DNA of 64,000 nucleotides, from positions 1 to 64,000 of the forward strand of contig NZ_RJKQ01000002.1 in the NCBI RefSeq assembly GCF_003751845.1, in the 5' to 3' direction. This document shows, in pieces, positions 28,500 through 38,364 of the stretch. The notes under the pieces were generated by a model. It did not search any database. It was not told the DNA's origin and worked only from the letters and a program-made list of their open reading frames with translations. A program made the position numbers and the translations under genes. The DNA comes from Enterobacter sp. BIGb0383. GTDB lineage: Bacteria; Pseudomonadota; Gammaproteobacteria; Enterobacterales; Enterobacteriaceae. How positions within the stretch are numbered: the first letter of the stretch is position 1; each line of letters begins with the position of its first letter.

Positions 28500-28599
28500 C
28501 TCCGCGCCGACACTCTTCTGGCAAAGAGCGCCCAGGGAAATGTGAAAAGGATCGCAGCCTGAGAATTTCGCTTAAATTCAAAAAAGGCCGCCAGGCAAC

Positions 28600-28628
28600 G
28601 TTGCGCAGTCGCTACCGCTTGTTGCGCA
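28600..28628. promoter_or_regulatory. Direct repeat upstream of xapA, candidate XapR operator
   Basis: GTTGCGCA occurs at 28600-28607 and again at 28621-28628, a 21-base period equal to two DNA turns. It lies about 135 bases upstream of xapA. XapR is a LysR-type activator encoded two genes downstream, and such regulators bind paired sites with this spacing. The link is inference. Confidence 0.4.
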
Positions 28629-28763
28629 AGAATTAGCGAAATTGATATATAAATCATATCGATCGGAGCAGTAAACAATATTGGAAAGCGCCTTTTCTCC
28701 CTCGCTATAAAGGTCGCGTATGGAAATTCCCCTTACGTCACATCAGCCAAGGAAAAGCCAACC

Positions 28764-29597
28764 ATGTTGAATCAAGATCACGCCCAAAACCCCTTCACTA
28801 CTGCCGATATTATTCGCGCCAGCAAGCCTGGTTTCACCCCTAAAGTGGCGTTCATTTTAGGCTCCGGCCTCGGCGCACTGGCCGAGCAGATTGAAGATGC
28901 CGTCGCAATCTCCTACGAAAAACTGCCGGGTTTCCCGGTCAGCACCGTGCACGGCCATGCGGGTGAGCTGGTCCTGGGCACCCTTTCTGGCGTTCCGGTC
29001 GCCTGTATGAAAGGCCGTGGGCATTTTTATGAAGGCCGCGGGATGAACGTCATGACCGACGCTATCCGCACCTTTAAGCTGCTGGGCTGCGAGCTGCTGT
29101 TCTCCACCAACGCCGCCGGTTCCCTGCGACCGGAGATCGGCCCGGGCTGCCTGGTCGCCCTCAACGATCATATCAATACGATGCCGGGCACGCCGATGGT
29201 CGGTCCTAATGATGACCGTTTTGGCGATCGCTTTTTCTCGCTGGCTAACGCCTATGATGCCGACTACCGCGCCGTTCTGCAGGACGTCGCCAAAGAGTCC
29301 GGCTTCCCGCTCTCTGAAGGCGTGTTTGTTTCCTATCCGGGCCCGAACTTTGAAACCGCCGCAGAGATCCGCATGATGCAGATTATTGGCGGCCACGTCG
29401 TGGGGATGTCGGTGGTGCCGGAAGTGATCTCAGCGCGTCACTGCGGGCTGAAAGTGGTCGCCGTTTCTGCCATCACTAACCTGGCGGAAGGCCTGGGCGA
29501 GATTGCGCTGTCGCACGAACAAACCCTGGCGGCCGCCACCCTGTCCCAGCAGAACTTTATCACGCTGATTCACGGCTTCCTGCGTAAACTGGCCTGA
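28764..29597 (+). CDS. xapA: Xanthosine phosphorylase (PNP II)
   Basis: A 277-residue purine nucleoside phosphorylase of the trimeric PNP/MTAP family. It cleaves xanthosine, inosine and guanosine with phosphate to base and ribose-1-phosphate. The phosphate loop VAFILGSGLGALA, the STVHGHAGELVLG segment, YPGPNFETAAEIRM and the substrate loop VVAVSAITNLAEGL are as in E. coli XapA. AAGGAAAAGCC precedes ATG 28764. It leads xapA-xapB-xapR and is divergent from pyrD. Confidence 0.95.
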   Translation: MLNQDHAQNPFTTADIIRASKPGFTPKVAFILGSGLGALAEQIEDAVAISYEKLPGFPVSTVHGHAGELVLGTLSGVPVACMKGRGHFYEGRGMNVMTDAIRTFKLLGCELLFSTNAAGSLRPEIGPGCLVALNDHINTMPGTPMVGPNDDRFGDRFFSLANAYDADYRAVLQDVAKESGFPLSEGVFVSYPGPNFETAAEIRMMQIIGGHVVGMSVVPEVISARHCGLKVVAVSAITNLAEGLGEIALSHEQTLAAATLSQQNFITLIHGFLRKLA

Positions 29598-29620
29598 CAA
29601 TAATTAGAACGTTAACAGGC

Positions 29621-29645
29621 CGCGGCGGCTGACACAGTCGCCGCG
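29621..29645 (+). other. Strong hairpin between xapA and xapB
   Basis: CGCGGCGGCTG and CAGTCGCCGCG form an 11-bp GC-rich stem (one G-U) with an ACA loop. No T-run follows, so it should not terminate by itself. It may separate mRNA stabilities of the enzyme and permease cistrons. Confidence 0.5.
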
Positions 29646-29671
29646 CCACACTCACTCGGGAATCGAGCGCG

Positions 29672-30928
29672 ATGAAAATCCAAAATCGTCTCAAAATAAT
29701 GATGTTCTTGCAGTATTTTATCTGGGGAAGCTGGCTGGTTACGCTGGGCTCCTACATGATTAAAACACTGTATTTTAACGGGGCTACCGTCGGCCTGGTT
29801 TACAGCACCAAGGGATTAGCCGCCATATTAATGCCGGCCCTGATAGGGATCGTGGCGGACAAGTGGATCCGCGCCAATCGGGTCTATATGATCTGCCATC
29901 TGATCTGCGCCGGCGCCCTGTTTTATGCCGCAGGCATCCAGGATCCGGACCTGATGTTCTGGGCGATGCTGATCAACGCGATGGCGTTTATGCCCACCCT
30001 CTCCTTATCGAATACCCTTGCCTACTCCTGTCTGGAAAAAGCGGGGCTGGATACCGTCACCCACTTCCCGCCGGTTCGCGTCTACGGCACCGTCGGCTTT
30101 ATCGTTGCCATGTGGACCATCAGCCTGCTGAAGCTGGAGTTAAGCAATCTGCAGCTCTATATTGCAGCGGGGGCATCACTGCTACTGGCCGTCTACGCCA
30201 TGGTGTTACCGACGATCCCGACCGCTAACCGCAAACAGGGGCAACCCATCAGCAGCATGCTGGGACTCGACGCGCTGGCCCTGTTTAAAAAGCCCCGCAT
30301 GGCCGTTTTCTTCGTCTTCGCCATGCTGCTGGGAGCGGTGCTGCAAATTACCAATACGTTTGGCAACCCCTTCCTGCACGACTTTGCACGTATTCCTGAG
30401 TTTGCCGACAGCTTTGTGGTGCAGTATCCGTCGATTTTGCTCTCCGTTTCCCAGATGTCTGAAGTGGCCTTCATTCTCGCGATCCCGTTCTTCCTGCGCC
30501 GTTTTGGCATTAAGACGGTGATGCTGCTCAGTATGGTGGCCTGGACATTCCGCTTCGGTCTGTTCGCCTGGGGCGATCCGACCCCGGTCGGTTTTACCCT
30601 GCTGTTACTGTCGATGATCGTCTATGGCTGCGCCTTTGATTTCTTTAATATCTCAGGATCGGTTTTTGTCGAGCAGGAAGTGAGCGCAGATATTCGCGCC
30701 AGCGCCCAGGGACTGTTTATGACGATGGTGAACGGCTTCGGTGCCTACGCGGGCGCAATCGTCAGCGGCAAAGTGGTCGATATTTTCACGACCGATGGCG
30801 TCAGAGACTGGCAGACGATCTGGCTGATATTTGCGGCCTATTCACTGCTGCTGGCCGTGGTGTTCTTCTTCCTCTTCCGCTACCGTCACCAGCCGGAGAA
30901 ATTCGTCCAGGCTGGAGCTACACGCTAA
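29672..30928 (+). CDS. xapB: Xanthosine permease
   Basis: A 418-residue inner-membrane transporter with about twelve hydrophobic segments, of the nucleoside:H+ symporter (NHS) family that also holds NupG. It opens MKIQNRLKIMMFLQYFIWGSWLVTLGSYM, the family signature, and contains HFPPVRVYGTVGFI and FDFFNISGSVFVEQE. It imports xanthosine, probably with protons. It is downstream of xapA by 74 bases, with a hairpin between, and upstream of xapR. Confidence 0.94.
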   Translation: MKIQNRLKIMMFLQYFIWGSWLVTLGSYMIKTLYFNGATVGLVYSTKGLAAILMPALIGIVADKWIRANRVYMICHLICAGALFYAAGIQDPDLMFWAMLINAMAFMPTLSLSNTLAYSCLEKAGLDTVTHFPPVRVYGTVGFIVAMWTISLLKLELSNLQLYIAAGASLLLAVYAMVLPTIPTANRKQGQPISSMLGLDALALFKKPRMAVFFVFAMLLGAVLQITNTFGNPFLHDFARIPEFADSFVVQYPSILLSVSQMSEVAFILAIPFFLRRFGIKTVMLLSMVAWTFRFGLFAWGDPTPVGFTLLLLSMIVYGCAFDFFNISGSVFVEQEVSADIRASAQGLFMTMVNGFGAYAGAIVSGKVVDIFTTDGVRDWQTIWLIFAAYSLLLAVVFFFLFRYRHQPEKFVQAGATR

Positions 30929-31008
30929 GCACGTCCCCGACTTCCGTGACTGAAGGCCTGCGAATCAGTTATGATCTGCCGATTCACTATCGGCAACGGG
31001 AGCCGGGG

Positions 31009-31914
31009 ATGATTCAGTCCGAGCACGTTTATCGAACCGACCTCAAGCTTTTACGTTATTTTTTGACGGTCGCCGAAGAGCTTCATTTTGGCAGAGCGGC
31101 TGCACGGCTCAATATGTCGCAGCCGCCGCTGAGTATGCAGATTAAAGAACTGGAATCCCAGCTCGGCACGGCGCTGTTTATTCGCAACTCCCGCAACGTC
31201 GCGCTGACCCACGCCGGTAAGGTGTTAATGGACGAAACCCGGCGGCTGCTGCAGGCAACCAGCCAGGCGCTGGCAAAGGTCGAGCAGATAGGCCGCGGTG
31301 AAAGCGGGAAGATCGAGCTGGGCATTGTCGGCACGGCGCTATGGGGAGAACTCAATCTTCGTTTCCAGCGCTTTATTCAGCGCAACCCCACGCTCGATAT
31401 TATCTTTCGCGAGCAGTCTCCCGATGTACAGCTGCAGATGCTCAGCAACAATGAACTCGACATCGGTATCTGGCGAATGGCCACCGCGCTTCCTCTGGAA
31501 TTCAGCAGCCTGCTGCTGTGTACCGCTTCCTACCTTGTCGCTATGCCGACTGGACACCGTCTGGCAGGATGGGATGCCGTTCCGTTATCCGAGCTCAAGG
31601 ATGAAGAGTTTATTACCCTGCGCACCGCGCATTCGGACTGGTCTTTCTTACAGCAGGTGTTTTTTAAGGCAGGACTCTCCCCCAACATTACGCGGGAGGT
31701 GCTTGAGCCGCAGACGGTGCTGGCCCTGACGAGTATGGGGATCGGTATTACGCTGATGCCGGACAGCTATAGCCTGATGCACTGGCCGGGGATCGTTTTC
31801 CGCCCGTTGCAGGAGCGTATTCCGGCAGATCTCTATCTGATTTATGAGGCCGCGAAGCTCACCCCTGCACGACAGCGGCTGATTGACGCCCTGACCTTTA
31901 GCGGGTGGGAATAA
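31009..31914 (+). CDS. xapR: LysR-type activator of xapAB
   Basis: A 301-residue LysR-type regulator. The N-terminal winged helix (YRTDLKLLRYFLTVAEELHFGRAAARLNMSQPPLSMQIKELESQLGTALFIR) is nearly that of E. coli XapR, which activates xapAB with xanthosine or deoxyinosine. The effector domain (about 95-295) is less conserved. ATG 31009 is chosen because GGGAGCCGGGG precedes it and it begins close to the E. coli start; the frame is open for 21 codons upstream. The order xapA-xapB-xapR on one strand is as in E. coli. Confidence 0.9.
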   Translation: MIQSEHVYRTDLKLLRYFLTVAEELHFGRAAARLNMSQPPLSMQIKELESQLGTALFIRNSRNVALTHAGKVLMDETRRLLQATSQALAKVEQIGRGESGKIELGIVGTALWGELNLRFQRFIQRNPTLDIIFREQSPDVQLQMLSNNELDIGIWRMATALPLEFSSLLLCTASYLVAMPTGHRLAGWDAVPLSELKDEEFITLRTAHSDWSFLQQVFFKAGLSPNITREVLEPQTVLALTSMGIGITLMPDSYSLMHWPGIVFRPLQERIPADLYLIYEAAKLTPARQRLIDALTFSGWE

Positions 31915-31917
31915 CGC

Positions 31918-31943
31918 TCTCCCCGGCATCCACGCCGGGGAGA
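31918..31943. terminator. Hairpin between xapR and pepN
   Basis: TCTCCCCGGC and GCCGGGGAGA form a 10-bp stem with a six-base loop, between convergent xapR and pepN stops. No T-run follows on either strand, so termination may be inefficient. Confidence 0.55.
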
Positions 31944-31952
31944 AGCGGTTTA

Positions 31953-34565
31953 TCAGGCCAGAGCCTTGGCAATCTTCTCGTACAGATCGCCGGAGAGATT
32001 TTCCAGTCCTTTCAGCTGCTCCAGCGCCGCACGCATCAGCGCCTGGCGTTTTTCATCGTAGCGTTTCAGGCGGATCAGCGGCTCGATCAGGCGAGAAGCC
32101 ACCTGCGGGTTGCGGCTGTTCAGCTCGGTCAGCATTTCCACCATAAAGCGGTATCCGCTGCCGTCCGCCGCATGGAACGCCGCCGGGTTACTGCCGGCAA
32201 AGGCGCCGATCAGAGAACGCACGCGGTTCGGGTTGCTGAGGGTAAAGGAGCGGTGCTGTAGCAGGCCGCGAACGGTCTCCAGCACGTTCTCCGCCGGGCT
32301 GGTCGCCTGCAGGATCAACCACTTATCCATCACCAGACCGTCCTGATGCCATTTGTCATCGTACGCTTTCATCAGCGCATCACGGCAAGGCAGCTGCGCC
32401 GCCACGGCCGCAGACAGTGCCGCCAGCGCGTCGGTCATGTTGTCCGCCTGCTGATACTGATGGCTGACCAGCTTGTCCGCCAGCTGCGCGTCACCAAAGG
32501 CCAGATAGCGCAGACAGGTGTTACGCAGCGAACGCTTGCCGATATCCGCATGTTCAACCCGGTAGGCATCCAGTTTGTTGGCGTTATAAACCGCCAGCGC
32601 CTCGTCGGCCAGCTCGGTCGCCAGCGTGCGGGTTAACGCTTCGCGCACCGCGCTGATGGCGATCGGATCGATAATGTCGAACAGCTCAGCCATTTCCGTC
32701 GCTGACGGCAGCGTCAGGATCTCAGCTGCCAGCGCCGGATCGATGGTGTCATCCAGTAGGATCGCCCGGAAGGCGTCGGCAACGTGGATCGGCAGCGAGA
32801 GCGGCTGGCCCTGCTGGTGGCGGGCCACGTTGAGGCGAATATAGGTCGCCAGCAGGCTCTGTGCGGCATCCCAGCGGGAGAAGTCATTGCTGGCGTGGCG
32901 CATCAGGAAGGTCAGCTGCTGATCGCTCCATTTATATTCCAGTTTCACCGGTGCGGAGAATTCGCGCAGCAGGGAAGGAACCGGCTGGAACCAGACGTTA
33001 TCAAAGACAAAGGTCTGCTCGGCCTGGGTCACGTTCAGCACGGAGTGCACCGGATGCCCGTCTTTCTGCAGCGGTATCACCTTGCCTTCGTTGTCATACA
33101 GTTCGATATCGAACGGAATATGCAGCGGCAGATTCTCAGGCTGATCCGGCGTGGCTGGCGTACGCTGGCTGATGGTCAGCGTATACTGCTCGGTGGCCGG
33201 ATTGTAATCATCCCGCACGCTGACAATCGGCGTGCCGGACTGGCTGTACCAGCGGCGGAAATGAGAGAGATCGACGTTCGACGCATCTTCCATCGACTGA
33301 ACGAAATCATCGCAGGTCGCGGCGCTGCCGTCGTGGCGTTCGAAATAGAGCTGCATCCCTTTCTGGAAATTCTCTTCACCCAGCAGGGTGTGCAGCATAC
33401 GGATCACTTCCGATCCTTTCTCATACACCGTCAGGGTGTAGAAGTTGTTCATCTCGATCACTTTGTCCGGACGGATCGGATGCGCCATCGGGCTGGCGTC
33501 TTCGGCAAACTGCAGGCCGCGCATGGTGCGGACATTGCTGATACGGTTTACGGCACGGGAGCCGAGATCGGAGCTGAACTCCTGATCGCGGAACACCGTC
33601 AGCCCCTCTTTCAGGCTGAGCTGGAACCAGTCGCGGCAGGTCACGCGGTTACCGGTCCAGTTATGGAAGTATTCGTGACCGATTACCCGCTCGATATCGA
33701 GATAGTCTTTGTCGGTGGCGGTATCGGTACGGGCCAGCACGTATTTGGAGTTAAAGACGTTCAGCCCTTTGTTCTCCATCGCGCCCATATTAAAGAAGTC
33801 GACGGCAACGATCATATAAATGTCGAGATCGTACTCCAGGCCGAAACGCTCCTCGTCCCACTTCATCGAATTCTGCAGGGAGGTCATCGCCCAGGGGGCG
33901 CGATCGAGGTTGCCGCGATCGACAAACAGCTCCAGCGCCACTTCCCGACCAGAGCGCGTGGTAAAGGTATCGCGCAGCACGTCGAAATCTCCGGCAACCA
34001 GCGCAAACAGGTAGCAGGGTTTCGGGAACGGATCCTGCCACTTCATCCAGTGACGGCCATTTTCCAGTTCGCCGCTGTCGACGCGGTTACCGTTGGAGAG
34101 CAGGTACGGATATTTTGTCTTGTCGGCGATCACGGTGGTGGTAAAGCGCGCCAGCACATCCGGCCGGTCAAGATACCAGGTAATATGGCGGAAGCCTTCG
34201 GCTTCACACTGGGTACAGAGCGCTTCACCGGACTGATACAGCCCTTCGAGAGCGGTGTTCGCCGACGGATTGATTTCATTCACGATGCGCAGGGTAAAAT
34301 GCTCCGGCAGAACGGAAATTACCAGCTGGCTCTGTTCTTGCTTATAGTCGGTCCACGGCTGGTCGTTAATCTGCAGGGAAACCAGGGTCAGGTCTTCCCC
34401 GTCCAGGCGCAACGCAGCATCTGCGGCACCGTGTCGCACAACCTGGCTCACGGCGGTAACAACGGTTTTTGTGGCATCCAGGTCGAAGGTCAAGTCAATA
34501 TCGCTGATCTGGTAATCCGGCGCACGGTAGTCGTGGCGGTATTTGGCTTGTGGCTGTTGTGTCAT
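31953..34565 (-). CDS. pepN: Aminopeptidase N
   Basis: An 870-residue M1 zinc metallopeptidase, the main broad-specificity aminopeptidase of the enteric cytoplasm. The GAMEN exopeptidase motif (near 261-265) and the zinc site H297-E298-x-x-H301 with a glutamate about 19 residues further (LKEGLTVF) are intact. The N-terminal beta domain, thermolysin-like catalytic domain and C-terminal helical arch follow in order, at the same length as E. coli PepN. It is divergent from pncB and convergent with xapR. Confidence 0.97.
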   Translation of the reverse strand: MTQQPQAKYRHDYRAPDYQISDIDLTFDLDATKTVVTAVSQVVRHGAADAALRLDGEDLTLVSLQINDQPWTDYKQEQSQLVISVLPEHFTLRIVNEINPSANTALEGLYQSGEALCTQCEAEGFRHITWYLDRPDVLARFTTTVIADKTKYPYLLSNGNRVDSGELENGRHWMKWQDPFPKPCYLFALVAGDFDVLRDTFTTRSGREVALELFVDRGNLDRAPWAMTSLQNSMKWDEERFGLEYDLDIYMIVAVDFFNMGAMENKGLNVFNSKYVLARTDTATDKDYLDIERVIGHEYFHNWTGNRVTCRDWFQLSLKEGLTVFRDQEFSSDLGSRAVNRISNVRTMRGLQFAEDASPMAHPIRPDKVIEMNNFYTLTVYEKGSEVIRMLHTLLGEENFQKGMQLYFERHDGSAATCDDFVQSMEDASNVDLSHFRRWYSQSGTPIVSVRDDYNPATEQYTLTISQRTPATPDQPENLPLHIPFDIELYDNEGKVIPLQKDGHPVHSVLNVTQAEQTFVFDNVWFQPVPSLLREFSAPVKLEYKWSDQQLTFLMRHASNDFSRWDAAQSLLATYIRLNVARHQQGQPLSLPIHVADAFRAILLDDTIDPALAAEILTLPSATEMAELFDIIDPIAISAVREALTRTLATELADEALAVYNANKLDAYRVEHADIGKRSLRNTCLRYLAFGDAQLADKLVSHQYQQADNMTDALAALSAAVAAQLPCRDALMKAYDDKWHQDGLVMDKWLILQATSPAENVLETVRGLLQHRSFTLSNPNRVRSLIGAFAGSNPAAFHAADGSGYRFMVEMLTELNSRNPQVASRLIEPLIRLKRYDEKRQALMRAALEQLKGLENLSGDLYEKIAKALA

Positions 34566-34741
34566 AAAAAACCTTAGCTTTTACGTATACGGTATCGTAC
34601 TCCAGTCTATTCCTGTTGCCGGGATCTCGCTATCCGGAATGCTTATCTTTCTCGGGGAAAATCATTAAAATGCTACATTTAGATAACAGTGGTGGCACAA
34701 ACTGCCCTCGACCTGGGCGTCGGCATATGTTGTGATCGGGC
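34566..34741. other. pepN-pncB divergent intergenic DNA
   Basis: Non-coding DNA, part of a 310-base interval, that must hold the pepN promoter. I found no convincing operator in it; a TAAACA half site resembling a NadR box lies just beyond it, but no second half was seen. Confidence 0.5.
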
Positions 34742-34769
34742 TTTAATAAACAGATAATCAGGGTATACT
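34742..34769 (+). promoter_or_regulatory. Candidate pncB promoter
   Basis: TATACT (34764-34769) is a good -10 with TTTAAT 16 bases upstream. It predicts a leader of about 100 bases. Confidence 0.5.
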
Positions 34770-34875
34770 CCTGCGTCTTTATTTGCTGAGCCTTAGAAAC
34801 CACAGCATTCAGGTTGCCTGATAAGATGATACGTATTGATGGAAACGCTCCTGTGAGAGGATGCTACTGCGCACC

Positions 34876-36078
34876 ATGACACAATTCGCTTCCCCGATTC
34901 TGCACACGCTGCTTGATACGGACGCCTACAAACTGCATATGCAGCAGGCGGTTTTCCACCATTATGGCGATGTCCACGTGGCCGCGGAGTTCCGCTGCCG
35001 TGGGGACGATCTGCTGGGCATCTATGCCGATGCGATCCGTGAGCAGGTCGACGCCATGCAGTCGCTGCGTCTGCAGGACGATGAGTATCAGTGGCTGTCC
35101 GGCCTGCCCTTCTTTAAAGATGACTACCTGCAGTGGCTGCGCGATTTTCGCTATGATCCTTCCCAGGTCACCGTCACTAACGACAGCGGCAAGCTCAATA
35201 TTCGTCTTACCGGGCCGTGGCGTGAAGTTATTATGTGGGAAGTCCCGCTGCTGGCGGTGGTCAGTGAACTGGTGCACCGTTACCGTTCCCCGGAAGCGGA
35301 CGTTGAGCAGGCGCTGGCGACGCTGGAAGAGAAGCTTGAGCAGTTTGCTGTGCTGACGGCCGGGCTGGATATGTCCGCGTTTCATCTGATGGATTTTGGC
35401 ACCCGTCGTCGCTTCTCTCATGACGTTCAGCAGGCTATCGTTCAGCGCCTGCAGCAGGAACCCTGGTTTGTCGGCACCAGCAACTACGATCTCGCCCGCC
35501 GTCTCTCGCTCACCCCGATGGGTACCCAGGCACATGAGTGGTTCCAGGCGCATCAGCAAATTAGCCCGGATTTAGCCACCAGCCAGCGTGCCGCGCTCGC
35601 GGCCTGGCTTGAAGAGTACCCGGACCAGCTGGGCATTGCCCTGACCGACTGCATCACCATGGACGCCTTCTTACGCGATTTTGGTCCCGAGTTTGCGACC
35701 CGCTATCAGGGGCTGCGCCACGACTCCGGGGATCCGGTTGAGTGGGGCGAAAAAGCCATTGCCCATTATCAGAAGCTGGGCATCGACCCGCTGAGCAAAA
35801 CCCTGGTGTTCTCTGATAATCTCGATCTGACGAAAGCGGTGTCCCTCTATCGCCACTTCTCCTCACGCGTCAATCTGAGCTTCGGTATCGGCACTCGCCT
35901 GACCTGCGATATCCCGCAGGTGAAGCCGCTGAATATCGTGATCAAGCTGGTGGAGTGCAACGGTAAACCCGTCGCCAAGCTCTCCGACAGCCCGGGTAAA
36001 ACTATATGCCACGACAAAGCGTTCGTGCGCGCCCTGCGTAAAGCCTTCGATTTACCCCAGGTTAAAAAAGCCAGCTGA
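34876..36078 (+). CDS. pncB: Nicotinate phosphoribosyltransferase
   Basis: A 400-residue enzyme joining nicotinate and PRPP, with ATP, to nicotinate mononucleotide in the NAD salvage pathway. The family motifs [40 protein letters not shown] and VFSDNLDL are intact. ATG 34876 ([26 protein letters not shown]) gives the E. coli length; the frame is open five codons upstream. In E. coli it is repressed by NadR, but no full NadR site was recognised here. A hairpin follows the stop. Confidence 0.97.
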   Translation: MTQFASPILHTLLDTDAYKLHMQQAVFHHYGDVHVAAEFRCRGDDLLGIYADAIREQVDAMQSLRLQDDEYQWLSGLPFFKDDYLQWLRDFRYDPSQVTVTNDSGKLNIRLTGPWREVIMWEVPLLAVVSELVHRYRSPEADVEQALATLEEKLEQFAVLTAGLDMSAFHLMDFGTRRRFSHDVQQAIVQRLQQEPWFVGTSNYDLARRLSLTPMGTQAHEWFQAHQQISPDLATSQRAALAAWLEEYPDQLGIALTDCITMDAFLRDFGPEFATRYQGLRHDSGDPVEWGEKAIAHYQKLGIDPLSKTLVFSDNLDLTKAVSLYRHFSSRVNLSFGIGTRLTCDIPQVKPLNIVIKLVECNGKPVAKLSDSPGKTICHDKAFVRALRKAFDLPQVKKAS

Positions 36079-36086
36079 TCCCCACC

Positions 36087-36105
36087 GGGAGCCTTTCCGG
36101 CTCCC
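36087..36105 (+). terminator. pncB terminator hairpin
   Basis: GGGAGCC/GGCTCCC with TTTCC loop, eight bases after the stop codon; the T-tract is lacking. Confidence 0.55.
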
Positions 36106-36157
36106 GCGTACTGATAAATTTATTAATTCTGCCTTTTCTACGCTTAATTATGCTTGT

Positions 36158-36186
36158 TTGCTGACGGATGCCAGGTAACATAGATA
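36158..36186 (+). promoter_or_regulatory. Candidate asnS promoter upstream of the ERIC element
   Basis: TTGCTG (36158-36163), 17 bases, TAGATA (36181-36186). If used, transcription would start near 36193, so the ERIC element would be transcribed as part of the asnS leader. Confidence 0.4.
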
Positions 36187-36215
36187 ACCCGCCCCTGTTG
36201 GCGGTGAATTAATTT

Positions 36216-36339
36216 ATACCCAAAATAGTTCGAGTTGCAGGAAGGCGGCGACGCAGCGAATCCCCTGGAGCTTACATCAGTAAGTGACTGGGGTGAGCGA
36301 GGAAGCCAACGCATCTGCAACTTGAAATATGCAGGGTAT
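36216..36339. repeat. ERIC (IRU) repeat
   Basis: A 124-base imperfect palindrome with termini ATACCC and GGGTAT. It contains the diagnostic ERIC core AGCTTACATCAGTAAGTGAC followed by TGGGGTGAGCG, the sites of the classical ERIC-PCR primers. Full ERIC elements are about 127 bases, so this copy is essentially complete. It lies wholly in the pncB-asnS interval, ending 28 bases before the asnS start codon. Confidence 0.93.
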
Positions 36340-36367
36340 TTCCATTTTGACAACAAGAGAGACTATT

Positions 36368-37768
<1,401 letters not shown>

Positions 37769-37777
37769 TGATGTTAT

Positions 37778-37808
37778 AAAGGGTCAGCCTCCGCTGGCCC
37801 TTTTTCTT
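37778..37808 (+). terminator. asnS terminator
   Basis: GGGTCAGC/GCTGGCCC stem (one G-U) with CTCC loop and TTTTTCTTT tail, ten bases after asnS. Confidence 0.9.
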
Positions 37809-38149
37809 TCCCTGTCAAAAAACCTTTAAAACTGTCAACTGACGTCAGGGTCAACGGCAGGCTGTCAGCTTACTGTTACACTCTGTTTCCCCCTTTCCCT
37901 CCCTGCCAAATCCGTATTTCTCCTATTGCGCACGAACTGCCTAACCGGGCATTAGCACAGAATTTCGACATTAAGATGGCAATCCGGACGGCCAAAATCA
38001 GATGCAATAAAAGCGTGCCCAAAATGGAACGGCGGGCCAGTCACTGATATTAGCTAAATTAAACATAAGCAATTCATATATATAGTAATGAGATTGCTGG
38101 TTTCTTCAGCGATTGGTTTGGAATTTAGAGGTGGTTCACAAAGTTCCCG
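37809..38149. other. Non-coding DNA upstream of the ompF control region
   Basis: About 340 bases without a coding frame; it becomes strongly AT-rich near 38050-38100 (TTCATATATATAGTAATG). In E. coli the equivalent DNA holds a distal OmpR site and IHF sites. I cannot assign these precisely here. Confidence 0.5.
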
Positions 38150-38216
38150 AAATTACACATTTAGTTACACATAATTTCTTTTGGTTACTTCTTTTCGACA
38201 TTTGTAGCACTTTCAG
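38150..38216. promoter_or_regulatory. OmpR-binding region of ompF
   Basis: The stretch contains TTAGTTACACATAATTTC and TTTGGTTACTTCTTTTCGAC, which align in position and sequence with the F1-F3 OmpR boxes of E. coli ompF (about -100 to -39). OmpR-P activates ompF here at low osmolarity. Confidence 0.65.
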
Positions 38217-38241
38217 GCTAGCGAAACGTTGTCATGAATGG

Positions 38242-38364
38242 AAAGATGCCTCTCAGACACAGAAAGACACCAAACTCTCACCAATAGTTCCGTAAATTTT
38301 TATTGACGAAATTGTTGGCTGGCAGTGGCAGGTGTTCAAAAAAACCTAATGAGGGTAATAAATA
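38242..38364 (+). promoter_or_regulatory. ompF promoter -10 and mRNA leader with MicF target
   Basis: -10 AAAGAT (38242-38247) and transcript start near 38255 (AGACACAGAAAGACACC) follow the E. coli layout. The ~110-base leader retains ACTCTCACCAATAGTTCCG and the ribosome region GAGGGTAATAAATAATGATG, the part paired by the antisense RNA MicF. Confidence 0.7.

Noticed and set aside
32784-34577. 597-codon open frame antisense to pepN
   Set aside because: It mirrors pepN codon by codon, has no recognisable domain and arises from GC-rich codon bias. Similar long antisense frames over mukB, rpsA, asnS and lonB were discarded for the same reason.
34740-34752. NadR box at the pncB promoter
   Set aside because: Only one TAAACA half site is present; the matching TGTTTA half at six-base spacing is absent.
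36329-36367. N-terminal extension of AsnS reading into the ERIC element
   Set aside because: The 13 codons come partly from the repeat, and the proper start MSVVPVADV has its own AAGAGAG ribosome site.
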